DNA of 64,000 nt, from the NCBI GenBank assembly GCA_028285005.1, contig JANQQP010000017.1, positions 45,045 to 109,044 on the forward strand, written 5' to 3'. The notes under the pieces are model-generated. The model was not told where the DNA came from. It was given only the letters and a program-made list of their open reading frames with translations, and did no database searches. The number at the start of each line of letters is the position of its first letter. Position 1 is the stretch's first letter. Made by a program: the position numbers and the translations under genes. Positions 41,494 through 49,427 of this stretch are shown piece after piece. This stretch comes from Dehalococcoidia bacterium (lineage in GTDB: Bacteria > Chloroflexota > Dehalococcoidia > Lucifugimonadales > Lucifugimonadaceae).

Positions 41494-42369
41494 ATGGCAA
41501 GGAATGTACTCGTCACAGGTGCTACGGGCAATATCGGCAGTCAGCTGGCGGGGCGGCTGGCAGGCCAGTCAGACCTGAGTGTCCGCGCATTCGTGCGCGA
41601 CGCCGATAAGGCAGCAGCTCTCAAAGACGCCGGAGTCGAGCTGTCGGTTGGAACGTTCGAAGACGGCGGCTCGATCAGCTCAGCGGTCGACGGCATCGAC
41701 ACCCTGGTGCTGATCACTGCGCCGAACCCGAACGCAGCTGAGCAGGCCGGGGCTGTGCTGTCGGCAGCCAAGCAGGCCGGAGTCCGAAAGGTCGTCAGGA
41801 TATCTGCGCTGAACGCCGACCCGAACGGTCCCACAGACAACACACGCCAGCACGGTAGGACGGACGCCGCGATCCAGGAATCGGGTCTCGACTACGTGAT
41901 CCTGCGGCCCCACTTCTTCATGCAGAACCTGTTCATGGCGGCACCGACAATCGGCGGCGAGGGCAACATCTACATGGGCATGGGCGAAGGAAAGCTGGGT
42001 CTGATCGATGTTCGGGACATCGTGGACGCCACTGAGGCGGCGGTGGTGAGCGAGGATTTCAACAACCAGGTCCTCACACCGACCGGACCGGACAGCATCG
42101 ACTTCAACCAGATCGCAGCTTCGGTTGGACGAGGCGTTGGCAAGGACGTGAACTACGTCGCAGTGCCACCTGAGGCCGTTGAGGCTTCGATCATCGAGAT
42201 GGGCATGGGCGAGTGGTTCGGTGAGGTGTTCAAGCACTACTCTGAGGCTTACTCGAACAACTGGGGAGACTTCACCACGGGTGACGTCGAGAAGCTGACA
42301 GGACACCCGGCTCGCTCAATCGACCAGTTCGTCGACGAGGTGTTCGCACCGGCGCTTTCGCAGGGCTAG
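41494..42369 (+). CDS. NmrA/QorB-like NAD(P)-binding protein (atypical SDR)
   Basis: 291 residues. The N-terminal VLVTGATGNIGSQLAGRLAG dinucleotide-binding motif is followed by RAFVRDADKAAALKDAGVEL, VRISALNADPNG and LRPHFFMQNLF, the pattern of NmrA-like and quinone reductase (QorB) atypical SDRs that lack the Tyr-x3-Lys catalytic pair. These proteins sense or reduce with NAD(P)H. A purine-rich GGGGTGAAGAAAG precedes the ATG. A palindromic operator candidate lies upstream and a hairpin follows the stop. Confidence 0.9.
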   Translation: MARNVLVTGATGNIGSQLAGRLAGQSDLSVRAFVRDADKAAALKDAGVELSVGTFEDGGSISSAVDGIDTLVLITAPNPNAAEQAGAVLSAAKQAGVRKVVRISALNADPNGPTDNTRQHGRTDAAIQESGLDYVILRPHFFMQNLFMAAPTIGGEGNIYMGMGEGKLGLIDVRDIVDATEAAVVSEDFNNQVLTPTGPDSIDFNQIAASVGRGVGKDVNYVAVPPEAVEASIIEMGMGEWFGEVFKHYSEAYSNNWGDFTTGDVEKLTGHPARSIDQFVDEVFAPALSQG

Positions 42370-42395
42370 GCGCCAACGGCACAAGACGATAGGGC

Positions 42396-42421
42396 AGGGC
42401 CGCTCCACCGAGAGCGGCCCT
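42396..42421. terminator. Hairpin between convergent genes
   Basis: AGGGCCGCTC pairs perfectly with GAGCGGCCCT over a six-base loop, 26 bases after the NmrA-like stop and 15 bases past the end of the enolase-superfamily gene. No T-run on either strand, so termination strength is uncertain. Confidence 0.6.
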
Positions 42422-42436
42422 TACGCGTCTGGAAAC

Positions 42437-43576
42437 CTATTCCACCTTCGCAGCGTTCAGCACATCCTCGTCGAACTCGACGCCGAGGCCCGGGCCCTTT
42501 GGCGGGATAATGAAGCCGTTCTCGAATACGAGCGGCTCCTTGAAGATCTTCTTGTGCATCGGCCCCTGGTTCGCCTCCTGGATGACAAAGTTGGGCGAGC
42601 AGGTGTCGATCTGAATCGCTGCTGCTGAGGCCACAGGACCGCAATACATGTGCGGAGCGATCATGGCGTAGTGTGCTTCTGCGAGAGCGGCGATCTTCTT
42701 GGCTTCCGTGATACCGCCGCACTGACCGACGTCCAGCTGGATGATCTGCGCCGCCTGCTTTTCAAGCACCTGCGAGAACTCGTACTTTGTGACCAGCCGT
42801 TCGCCGGTAGCGATCGGGATGCTGGTGTGCGCCGCGACACGCGCCATCTCGTCGATGTTCTCTGGCGCCACCGGCTCCTCAAACCAGAACGGGAAGTATG
42901 GCTCGAGGTACTTCGCGACCCGGATGGCGCTGTAGGTCGTGAGTTGGCCGTGCGTGCCGATGCCGACTTCCAGCTTGTTGCCAACCGCATCACGGATGCT
43001 CTCGAAGATTTTTGCCGCATGCTCGATCTCCCAGAGCGGGATGTCGCGCACCGGATGCGTCGGCATGAACGGGTCGATCTTGCAGGCTGAGTTGCCTTCT
43101 TCAAGCAGCTGCTGTGCGACCTCGCCGGCTTTCTCAGGATGCTTGTCCAGCCCCGCGCTAGGCATGTACGCGTAGGCGCGAAGCTTCTCGTGATACTGGC
43201 CGCCAAGCAGCTGATAGATCGGCATGTTCGCCGCTTTGCCCTTGATGTCCCACAGAGCCATGTCTATGCCGCTGATGGCAGGCGTGGCGTAGAGGCTGGG
43301 GTGGCGCAGGTCATGCCGGGAGCCGTACATCGTGTCCCAGATCTTCTCGATGTTCAGCGGGTCTTGTCCGATCACGAACTGCCCGACAAGCTCTTCAACA
43401 ACCCGGACATGCGTCTGAATGTCCTTCAGGTTGTTCGAATATCCGCTGCCGGCGATGCGCTCCCCAATGCCGGTGATGCCCTCGTCCGTCTCGAGAAACA
43501 GGAACAGGTAGTACCTTCCGCCGATGTAAGGCTCTTCGCCCTCAACAACCATCGTCCTGAGATTGGTGACCTTCAT
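42437..43576 (-). CDS. Enolase-superfamily (mandelate racemase/muconate-lactonizing type) protein
   Basis: 379 residues. The N-terminal capping domain (NLRTMVVEGEEPYIGGRYYL) and the barrel domain are complete. YATPAISGIDMALWDIKGKA, FWFEEPVAPENIDEMA, IPIATGERLVTKYEF, QLDVGQCGGITEAKKIAALA and MIAPHMYCGPV are the expected motifs. The second and third metal-binding glutamates (FEEP, GERL) and the His of APH are present. The first ligand, normally Asp in a D-x-H/N-G motif, appears as Gly in VGIGTHGQL. Closest in style to sugar-acid dehydratases. GGAG lies eight bases before the ATG. Substrate unknown. Confidence 0.9.
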   Translation of the reverse strand: MKVTNLRTMVVEGEEPYIGGRYYLFLFLETDEGITGIGERIAGSGYSNNLKDIQTHVRVVEELVGQFVIGQDPLNIEKIWDTMYGSRHDLRHPSLYATPAISGIDMALWDIKGKAANMPIYQLLGGQYHEKLRAYAYMPSAGLDKHPEKAGEVAQQLLEEGNSACKIDPFMPTHPVRDIPLWEIEHAAKIFESIRDAVGNKLEVGIGTHGQLTTYSAIRVAKYLEPYFPFWFEEPVAPENIDEMARVAAHTSIPIATGERLVTKYEFSQVLEKQAAQIIQLDVGQCGGITEAKKIAALAEAHYAMIAPHMYCGPVASAAAIQIDTCSPNFVIQEANQGPMHKKIFKEPLVFENGFIIPPKGPGLGVEFDEDVLNAAKVE

Positions 43577-43713
43577 CGGAGTTGCTCCTGCACAGGTGTG
43601 TCTTGGTTGGCGGTCGATCCAGGCCGCGCCGCCGCATCTTACAGCGAGACAGAGCGGGCAGTTGCGGCCCTCAAAAAGCCGCGCCGCAGCAGCGCAACAA
43701 CAGAGAAACCAGA

Positions 43714-43745
43714 ACCGCCCGCCGGCTCGAAAGCCAGCGGGCGGT
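43714..43745 (-). terminator. Long hairpin, likely terminator for the minus-strand gene at 43801
   Basis: ACCGCCCGC pairs with GCGGGCGGT and the stem continues inward through GGCT/AGCC after one mismatch, with loop CGAA. On the minus strand it is followed by a T-rich tract (TCTGGTTTCTCTGTTG). Confidence 0.65.
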
Positions 43746-43800
43746 CTCTGGAGGTGGACTCGCGAGCTGGGCTCGCTCGCCGGGTTATTTGTCCACCTGG

Positions 43801-44511
43801 CTACCCGTTAGGGTCGTCGGTGTCGTCACCGTGACTGGCGAAGAGGTACCAGCGACCTGGGGCAGTGTCATCCAGCGGCAGCAACGGGCTCGGGGACCCG
43901 GGTGGCCGAGGAATCGGCGGCAACGGTAGGGCCTGAGCCTCCACAGATGGTGCGTCTGCATCGTCACCATGACCTGCGAACAGGTAGTTTCGACCTGGCG
44001 CATTGCCCGGAAGCGGTACACCGACATCCTCACGAGTCATCGGAGGTACTGGTGCGGCCTGTCCCGGAGAACGGCCAGGATCAGCTGGCGGGTCAACCAC
44101 GGGGTCGTCTGCCGGATCGCTGTTGTCCAGGTCAGGGATCTTGACCACCATCGGGTCGTCGTTGGGATCACCGTTGTCCAGGTCGGGGACACTGGCCTTC
44201 GGCGCCTCTGAACCAGGTGCCTCGGGCTGGTTGAAGATGTCAACCGGATCCCCAACCGCGGCCTGGGCGGACATTACCTGCCCCATGACTGCTGCTCCTA
44301 CCGCTATCACCGCAATGATGACGATAGCCGAAGCGAAGTCAAAGGCGATGTCGGAAGCGAACTTGCTCATCGTTCCGACGTGGCTACGTCCAGCCTGGCT
44401 TGCGCTCTCCCTGGCCACCTGATGGCTCCGGCGGGCAATTTCCTGGTGGTCAATGCGCCTCCGCGCCTGTTCGTTGACCTTGTGCTGGATTTCGTGAATT
44501 CCGCTGTGCAT
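43801..44511 (-). CDS. Membrane protein with repeated acidic/Pro-rich motifs, unknown function
   Basis: 236 residues. ATG 44511 is chosen because GGAGGT lies nine bases upstream; the frame back to 44604 is not needed. A His/Arg-rich helical N-terminus (MHSGIHEIQHKVNEQARRRI) precedes one membrane helix (FASAIVIIAVIAVGAAVMGQ). The rest is Pro/Asp-rich with internal repeats: PDLDN-DP-DDP occurs twice, and GR(N/W)YLFA(G/S)HGDD occurs twice (about 175 and 222). No family recognised. Repeats of this kind suggest a surface or protein-contact role. Followed by a strong hairpin. Confidence 0.68.
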   Translation of the reverse strand: MHSGIHEIQHKVNEQARRRIDHQEIARRSHQVARESASQAGRSHVGTMSKFASDIAFDFASAIVIIAVIAVGAAVMGQVMSAQAAVGDPVDIFNQPEAPGSEAPKASVPDLDNGDPNDDPMVVKIPDLDNSDPADDPVVDPPADPGRSPGQAAPVPPMTREDVGVPLPGNAPGRNYLFAGHGDDADAPSVEAQALPLPPIPRPPGSPSPLLPLDDTAPGRWYLFASHGDDTDDPNG

Positions 44512-44789
44512 TTTCTTCTCACCTCCATGAGTTTCAGCGGGTTCAGGTCCGGTCCGAACCTGTTGGAGATGAGTCTCAGCTCGCCGGTGTGCGACCCACA
44601 TCAATGGAACCTGCGAGTTGGCAGTTGTCGGTCAGTGAACGGACTAATGCGGAACCACTACCAGTAGCAGCAGGTCGTTGTGGACGACTCACAGGGAACT
44701 ACTAGAAAAGGGCGCGCGCCAAACTGAGCGATTGAGAGCAATGGGGTCTGGAGCGGCGACTGAAATCGCCATTAGCGGTGAGAGGTGGC

Positions 44790-47567
44790 CTAGACGAGAC
44801 CAGAGTCCGTCGCCCACCGGATTGCCGCAACCCGGTTCGAAACATCGAGTTTCCGAAAGATGTTGTAGGCGTGGCTCTGCACGTTGTAGATCGTGCGGTC
44901 AATCCGGTCTGCGATTTCCTGGTTCGTCAGCCCCTGTGCCATAAGCACCAGGATCTCCTGCTCTTTCGGTGTCAGGCCGCCAGGTCTTCGCCCGCGCTCG
45001 GTGGTGGTGGCGAGGCGGCGCAGCACTCCCTCTGCGTCCATCTCTCGGGACAGGCTCCTCACCTCACGTGCTCGCCTCGAATCGGGCTTTCCGTTGGCGG
45101 TGATCCGCTCGACAAGAGCGTGAGCGGTTGCGAACCGCAACGATTTCGTTCGTCCGGCTGCGATAGCTGCGTCCAGGAAGGGCAGTGCGGCCCCCGACTG
45201 ACCGCGGTTGATAGCCATCACCCCCGATACGTGATCAACCATCACCGGTGCGAACGGGACCAGTTCTCCGGAATGAGCGCTCAGCAGTCCGGCCGTGTCG
45301 CCGGGAGCCTCTAGGCCAAGCAGCACGAGGGCACAGGTAGCCGTGAACCTGACGACCGGAGGATTTGCCTGCGCCTGAGAGATCTGCTGCGCCCACGCGG
45401 ATGCGAGCTCAACCCCGACGCTGGCGGAGTAGTAGCGATTGCAGACCGCAATTGCCGTGGCCGCCACCGCCATGTCCAGTGCGGCGATCTGCTCGCGGCG
45501 GCTCGTCTGCTCGATCATCCGGTCAAGGCTCTGTTGTCCCGCATCATCGTCACCAAGCTCGAACGCCGCGATGGCGCGGACCGCCTCGAACTGCCCGAGC
45601 CCGATCCCGGAAGCGGCCTGTTGCGTGGACAGCTCCAGCACACTGCCAAGATCACCGCTCACGAGAGACCACATTGTGCGCGACGCGACGGCAATAGAGA
45701 TATATGTCGGGTCTCGCCGCGAGGTCGCTAGGGCTTCCAGTCGAGCGCCTTCGTCGATCGCTAGTGGGGCGGCTTGCCTTATGAGAATCGAAAGTCGGTC
45801 GGCCAGTGGTCTCAATGAACCGACTGCCGGATCATTCAACTCAATTGCCTGCTGCATCAGCTCCAGCCCGGCATCGTGATCCATGTGCCAGAAGCCTGCC
45901 ACCGAGCCGTGGTTCGACTTGATGTCCGCGCGGAGCTGAGGGTCGCCAAGGCCGGCGGCGAGGCTGTCGGCCTCAGTCAGGTGTGACTCAGCTGCGAATC
46001 TATCGCCTTTGAGGATCCCGTACGCCAGCCCGAGCCTGGAACGAAGCAAGCAGTATTCGGCAGATTCACGCAGTTCGGTCGGCGTGCGGTCCGCAACCAA
46101 CTGTAGAAACTCGATGTTCCAGGCGGTGCTCGCCAGGGAGCCTTCACCGCTCGATGCGACCTGCAGTGCGCCTCGATGGTCACCAAGCTTCGTCATCAGT
46201 TCATAGGCCTGCCGCTGGTGCTGCGACCCTTCTCGTCGTTCCGAGGCACTTCGCGCCACATGCAACTCAGCACGAGCCAGGCCTGCGATGATCTCAGCAG
46301 TCAGCGCATCAGGCTCTGCGCTTCCATGCACGTCGAGGGCTTTCCTGTAGTGCGTGATCGCGTCTTCGTACGCATGCAATCTCATCGCCTGCCGCGCCGC
46401 CATGGCGGAATATTCGGCGAACTTGCTCCACCCGGCGACAGCGCCAAGCGTCTCAAGACGTCCCGCAAGGAAAGCGGCCTGACTCTCCAGGTCATTCGCG
46501 TACCGCTGTTCCACGACGTCGATGATGTGGGCCAGTCGTGAAATCCGTTCAGCCGGAGGAATCTCGGAAGCCAGGATCTCCTGGGTGAGACCGTGACTGA
46601 ATCGCAGTGCCTCTGAACCGTCTGTCCAGGGCCTGATGATCCCTGCTCCAATGCCCTCGTCCAACGCCGCAACGACCTCTGCCTGGCTCATCTCAGGCAA
46701 AGATTTGACCAGTATCTCCACGGGAAACTCGGCGCCTATCATCGATGCTGTTCCAAGCACCCGGTAGGTCACAGGTCCAAGCTCCTGCAAAGACTCCAGG
46801 ACGGCGAAGCGGACCTCCGGCGTCACCTCAAGGGCTTCACCCGGTGTCGCCTCACCCCTGGAGATGCGCCCTGACCTGGCAAGCTGATGAATAAAGAAGG
46901 GGTTACCGCCGGTCAGCCGCAGAAGCCGTTCAAGATCCTCCGCCGAAACCGCACTTCCGGTTGTCGACTTCACCATCTCTGCGACAGCTCCAGCATCCAG
47001 ACCTTTCAATTCGAAGATGCGGCACTGGCCTGCGCGGATGACCGTTGCTAGTGGAGAGGCCATTGATCGACTGCTTCTGATCGTCCGAATGTCTCCGGTA
47101 AGAAGCAAAATCACTGGAAGATCGCGCGTGTCCTCAAGCAGGTGTCCAAAGAAGGCCTGGCTGGACGCGTCGGCAACGTGAACATCGTCGACGCAAATGA
47201 GAATGGGACTGGCCGAAACTTTATCGGCCAGTTCAGCCGTCACAGAGCTGAACAGCTCCTGCCGCTCCAGTGGCGATTCGGCTCCGCCTGCGAGCGCATC
47301 CAGCGAACTGCTGAATGCGAGTTGACTCAGTATTGCCGTGACAGCGCCGAAGGGTTGGACAGAAGAGGCGCGACCGCATTCGACGGCCGCAACATTCCAG
47401 CCGGCAGCGGCTGCATTCTCACGAATGACGCGCGCCAGTTCCGATTTACCGATCCCAGGCTCACCAGCGATAAACATCACGCTGGCAGGGCCCTCGCGGT
47501 GCGACTTGATCCACTCAGTCGCCTCGGCGATATCGGCCTGTCTTCCGGGCAGTTGGTGCTCTGTCAT
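44790..47567 (-). CDS. Large ATP-binding LuxR-family (LAL-type) regulator
   Basis: 925 residues. An N-terminal AAA/STAND ATPase has Walker A FIAGEPGIGKSELARVI near residue 35 and Walker B ILICVDDVHVADASS near 125. A long alpha-helical TPR-like region spans about 330-840. The C-terminal LuxR helix-turn-helix is GGLTPKEQEILVLMAQGLTN followed by IYNVQSHAYNIFRKLDV. This is the MalT/LAL layout, in which inducer binding to the helical sensor drives ATP-dependent oligomerisation and DNA binding. Target genes and ligand are unknown. Confidence 0.92.
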   Translation of the reverse strand: MTEHQLPGRQADIAEATEWIKSHREGPASVMFIAGEPGIGKSELARVIRENAAAAGWNVAAVECGRASSVQPFGAVTAILSQLAFSSSLDALAGGAESPLERQELFSSVTAELADKVSASPILICVDDVHVADASSQAFFGHLLEDTRDLPVILLLTGDIRTIRSSRSMASPLATVIRAGQCRIFELKGLDAGAVAEMVKSTTGSAVSAEDLERLLRLTGGNPFFIHQLARSGRISRGEATPGEALEVTPEVRFAVLESLQELGPVTYRVLGTASMIGAEFPVEILVKSLPEMSQAEVVAALDEGIGAGIIRPWTDGSEALRFSHGLTQEILASEIPPAERISRLAHIIDVVEQRYANDLESQAAFLAGRLETLGAVAGWSKFAEYSAMAARQAMRLHAYEDAITHYRKALDVHGSAEPDALTAEIIAGLARAELHVARSASERREGSQHQRQAYELMTKLGDHRGALQVASSGEGSLASTAWNIEFLQLVADRTPTELRESAEYCLLRSRLGLAYGILKGDRFAAESHLTEADSLAAGLGDPQLRADIKSNHGSVAGFWHMDHDAGLELMQQAIELNDPAVGSLRPLADRLSILIRQAAPLAIDEGARLEALATSRRDPTYISIAVASRTMWSLVSGDLGSVLELSTQQAASGIGLGQFEAVRAIAAFELGDDDAGQQSLDRMIEQTSRREQIAALDMAVAATAIAVCNRYYSASVGVELASAWAQQISQAQANPPVVRFTATCALVLLGLEAPGDTAGLLSAHSGELVPFAPVMVDHVSGVMAINRGQSGAALPFLDAAIAAGRTKSLRFATAHALVERITANGKPDSRRAREVRSLSREMDAEGVLRRLATTTERGRRPGGLTPKEQEILVLMAQGLTNQEIADRIDRTIYNVQSHAYNIFRKLDVSNRVAAIRWATDSGLV

Positions 47568-47955
47568 TCGGCAGTCCCATGCTGACCGCGCTCAATACGA
47601 CGCCGAAGCGAACTACCGACGCGTTCATCGCCGGTGGACTTGACCGACCGGTTGTCGTTCACGAGGAAGCCTAGCATCTCAATAGGTAAGTTCATCCGGG
47701 TGTGAGACTCCGCCATCGCATCGACCGTCTCAACCGCTATTTGCTACTCCGATTGCTTACTTCGTCTGCGCCACTTTTCCGGTATCCACACGAAACTGAG
47801 TTGGTGCGAGCGAACTTCAGCGACTTTAGCAAGATAGCCGGGAAACGTAAGCTGTCGCGCCGTGAATTGTCGAATCGACACAGAGAAGGTATCTTCCCGC
47901 ACTGAAAAGCGAAATCGCTGTGGCGATGTGAAGCGTCTGCATGGAGGAACGGCAG
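47568..47955. other. Intergenic region between divergent genes
   Basis: About 390 bases, somewhat richer in AT than its neighbours. No credible gene. The start of the 47956 gene has GGAGGA seven bases upstream. Confidence 0.45.
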
Positions 47956-48948
47956 ATGACCGTCAAGATCGATGACTCGGACATGCCGAACCTGTTTGCG
48001 AGGGCTGACGAGGAGGCCGTTAGTCGCCAAAGGCGTCATGTAGCTCTACAGATCGTTTACCTTGCAGGAACGGTTGTTGTGGCGTTGCTGGAAGCAATCA
48101 GCCTGGTTGTCGAAAGCAATGAGAGCACCTATTTCGCTATCGGAATTGGCGTGCTCGTCGTCGCTACGGTCGCGTTTCTTTTCGACTACTGGTCGGAGAG
48201 CGCTGGAAAGTGGCAACACTCCCGCCGTGTCGCGGAAACAGCCAAGTCGATGAGCTGGTTGTACGTCATGGGATGGGGAGACTACTCGATCGACGACGAG
48301 CACCAGTCGCGGTCTTTGCTGAGCAGGCGATTGAACCAGACTGTGCAGCTTGAAGAGGCGGAATGGCTGGGTTTCGGTGAGCCTGAGCAGATAGAACTCA
48401 GCGAACCGATGAGTAAGGTACGGGCGTTGGATGATTCGGGGCGATTGGAGGTCTACCGACGCGACCGAATACTTGATCAGCAGCGTTACTTCGCCGACCG
48501 CCACCGGCAGTTGAGACTCAAGTGGCTTGCGATGATGTGGCTAACGGGCGCCTCGCTTTTGGCTGCGCTGATCATCGGAATCGTCGTTCTCGTCTCTGAC
48601 TCAACCGAATTCGGTCTGATAATCCCGCTGCTCGCGGCAGCACCGGCATTCATCGGTTGGTCTGAGGCCCGCCGCTACAAGCAATTTCGAGAAACCTATG
48701 GAGAAACCGCCGGCGCCCTGGTCCGCATCGAGCGCTCAGCCGAGATAAGGCTCGGCTCTTCTCCATCCCGCGACGAGATACTGAGACTGGTCGAAGATAT
48801 CGAACGCACGATCGCAGATGAAAATGTGTCCTGGCTGGCACGCCAGACCGGCGAGTTTGCTGAGGATGTCAGGTTCACCCGCCAGGCGACCGACGAGATC
48901 ATCGAGGAGATACTGGAAAACGCCGAGCGCGAGGAGTCTGCTGAGTGA
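47956..48948 (+). CDS. Four-helix membrane protein, SLATT/DUF4231-like
   Basis: 330 residues. Two pairs of membrane helices are seen (about 30-52 and 58-78; 190-212 and 216-235). After the first pair comes SAGKWQHSRRVAETAKSMSW then LYVMGWGDYS, matching the W-x3-R-x2-AE-x2-K ... Y pattern of DUF4231/SLATT proteins; after the second pair comes a similar WSEARRYKQFRETYGE. A C-terminal acidic helix follows. SLATT domains are two-helix membrane modules proposed as pore-forming effectors in nucleotide-signalled defence systems. No CD-NTase or SLOG partner is adjacent, so an immune role is only a possibility. ATG 47956 is used because GGAGGA sits seven bases upstream, inside the alternative start at 47941. 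Confidence 0.6.
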   Translation: MTVKIDDSDMPNLFARADEEAVSRQRRHVALQIVYLAGTVVVALLEAISLVVESNESTYFAIGIGVLVVATVAFLFDYWSESAGKWQHSRRVAETAKSMSWLYVMGWGDYSIDDEHQSRSLLSRRLNQTVQLEEAEWLGFGEPEQIELSEPMSKVRALDDSGRLEVYRRDRILDQQRYFADRHRQLRLKWLAMMWLTGASLLAALIIGIVVLVSDSTEFGLIIPLLAAAPAFIGWSEARRYKQFRETYGETAGALVRIERSAEIRLGSSPSRDEILRLVEDIERTIADENVSWLARQTGEFAEDVRFTRQATDEIIEEILENAEREESAE

Positions 48949-49427
48949 TCGCTCATCACGAAGTCGTAATCGACTCCAGTATCCAATCAGTGGCCAGCGT
49001 CCTTAGCCGGTTCGACAACTACTTTAAGGCCATAGATCCAGGCGTCGTCTCTATCAAGCCCGTAACCGACGGCGAGGTGCAGGCCGGATCAGTTTTCATC
49101 GAGCGCAGGAAGTTCGGGCCGTTCAGGATTACTCTCTCGGCGCAATACACCGTTTACGACCTGCCGCACCGCATAGCGCACAACTACTTTTCACCCGGCC
49201 TTATCGGCAGCACATCGATGAGACTCGCCGAGGCAGAGGACGGCAAGACTCGCTTCTCCGTAACTACGACGAGTGTTCCGGTCGGTCTCGCCTGGCTTGG
49301 GTTTCCATTCTTCAGCTGGTACGTGAAGCGCCAGGTCAGATCGCGTACCGAGCTGCTCAAGAAGTTGATCGAATCAGGAGACTTGAGACCCGAAGAGGCT
49401 ACGGCGTCGGCTGGTTCCGTCGACTAA
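48945..49427 (+). CDS. SRPBCC (polyketide cyclase/START-like) family protein
   Basis: 160 residues. The helix-grip fold pattern is visible: VVIDSSIQSVASVLSRFDNY at the start, a beta-rich middle (FGPFRITLSAQYTVYDLP), and the C-terminal helix YVKRQVRSRTELLKKLIESG. GTG start overlaps the stop of the SLATT-like gene (GTGA), so they are translationally coupled and may work together. It converges with the FAD oxidoreductase gene, overlapping by four bases. Ligand unknown. Confidence 0.8.
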   Translation: MIAHHEVVIDSSIQSVASVLSRFDNYFKAIDPGVVSIKPVTDGEVQAGSVFIERRKFGPFRITLSAQYTVYDLPHRIAHNYFSPGLIGSTSMRLAEAEDGKTRFSVTTTSVPVGLAWLGFPFFSWYVKRQVRSRTELLKKLIESGDLRPEEATASAGSVD

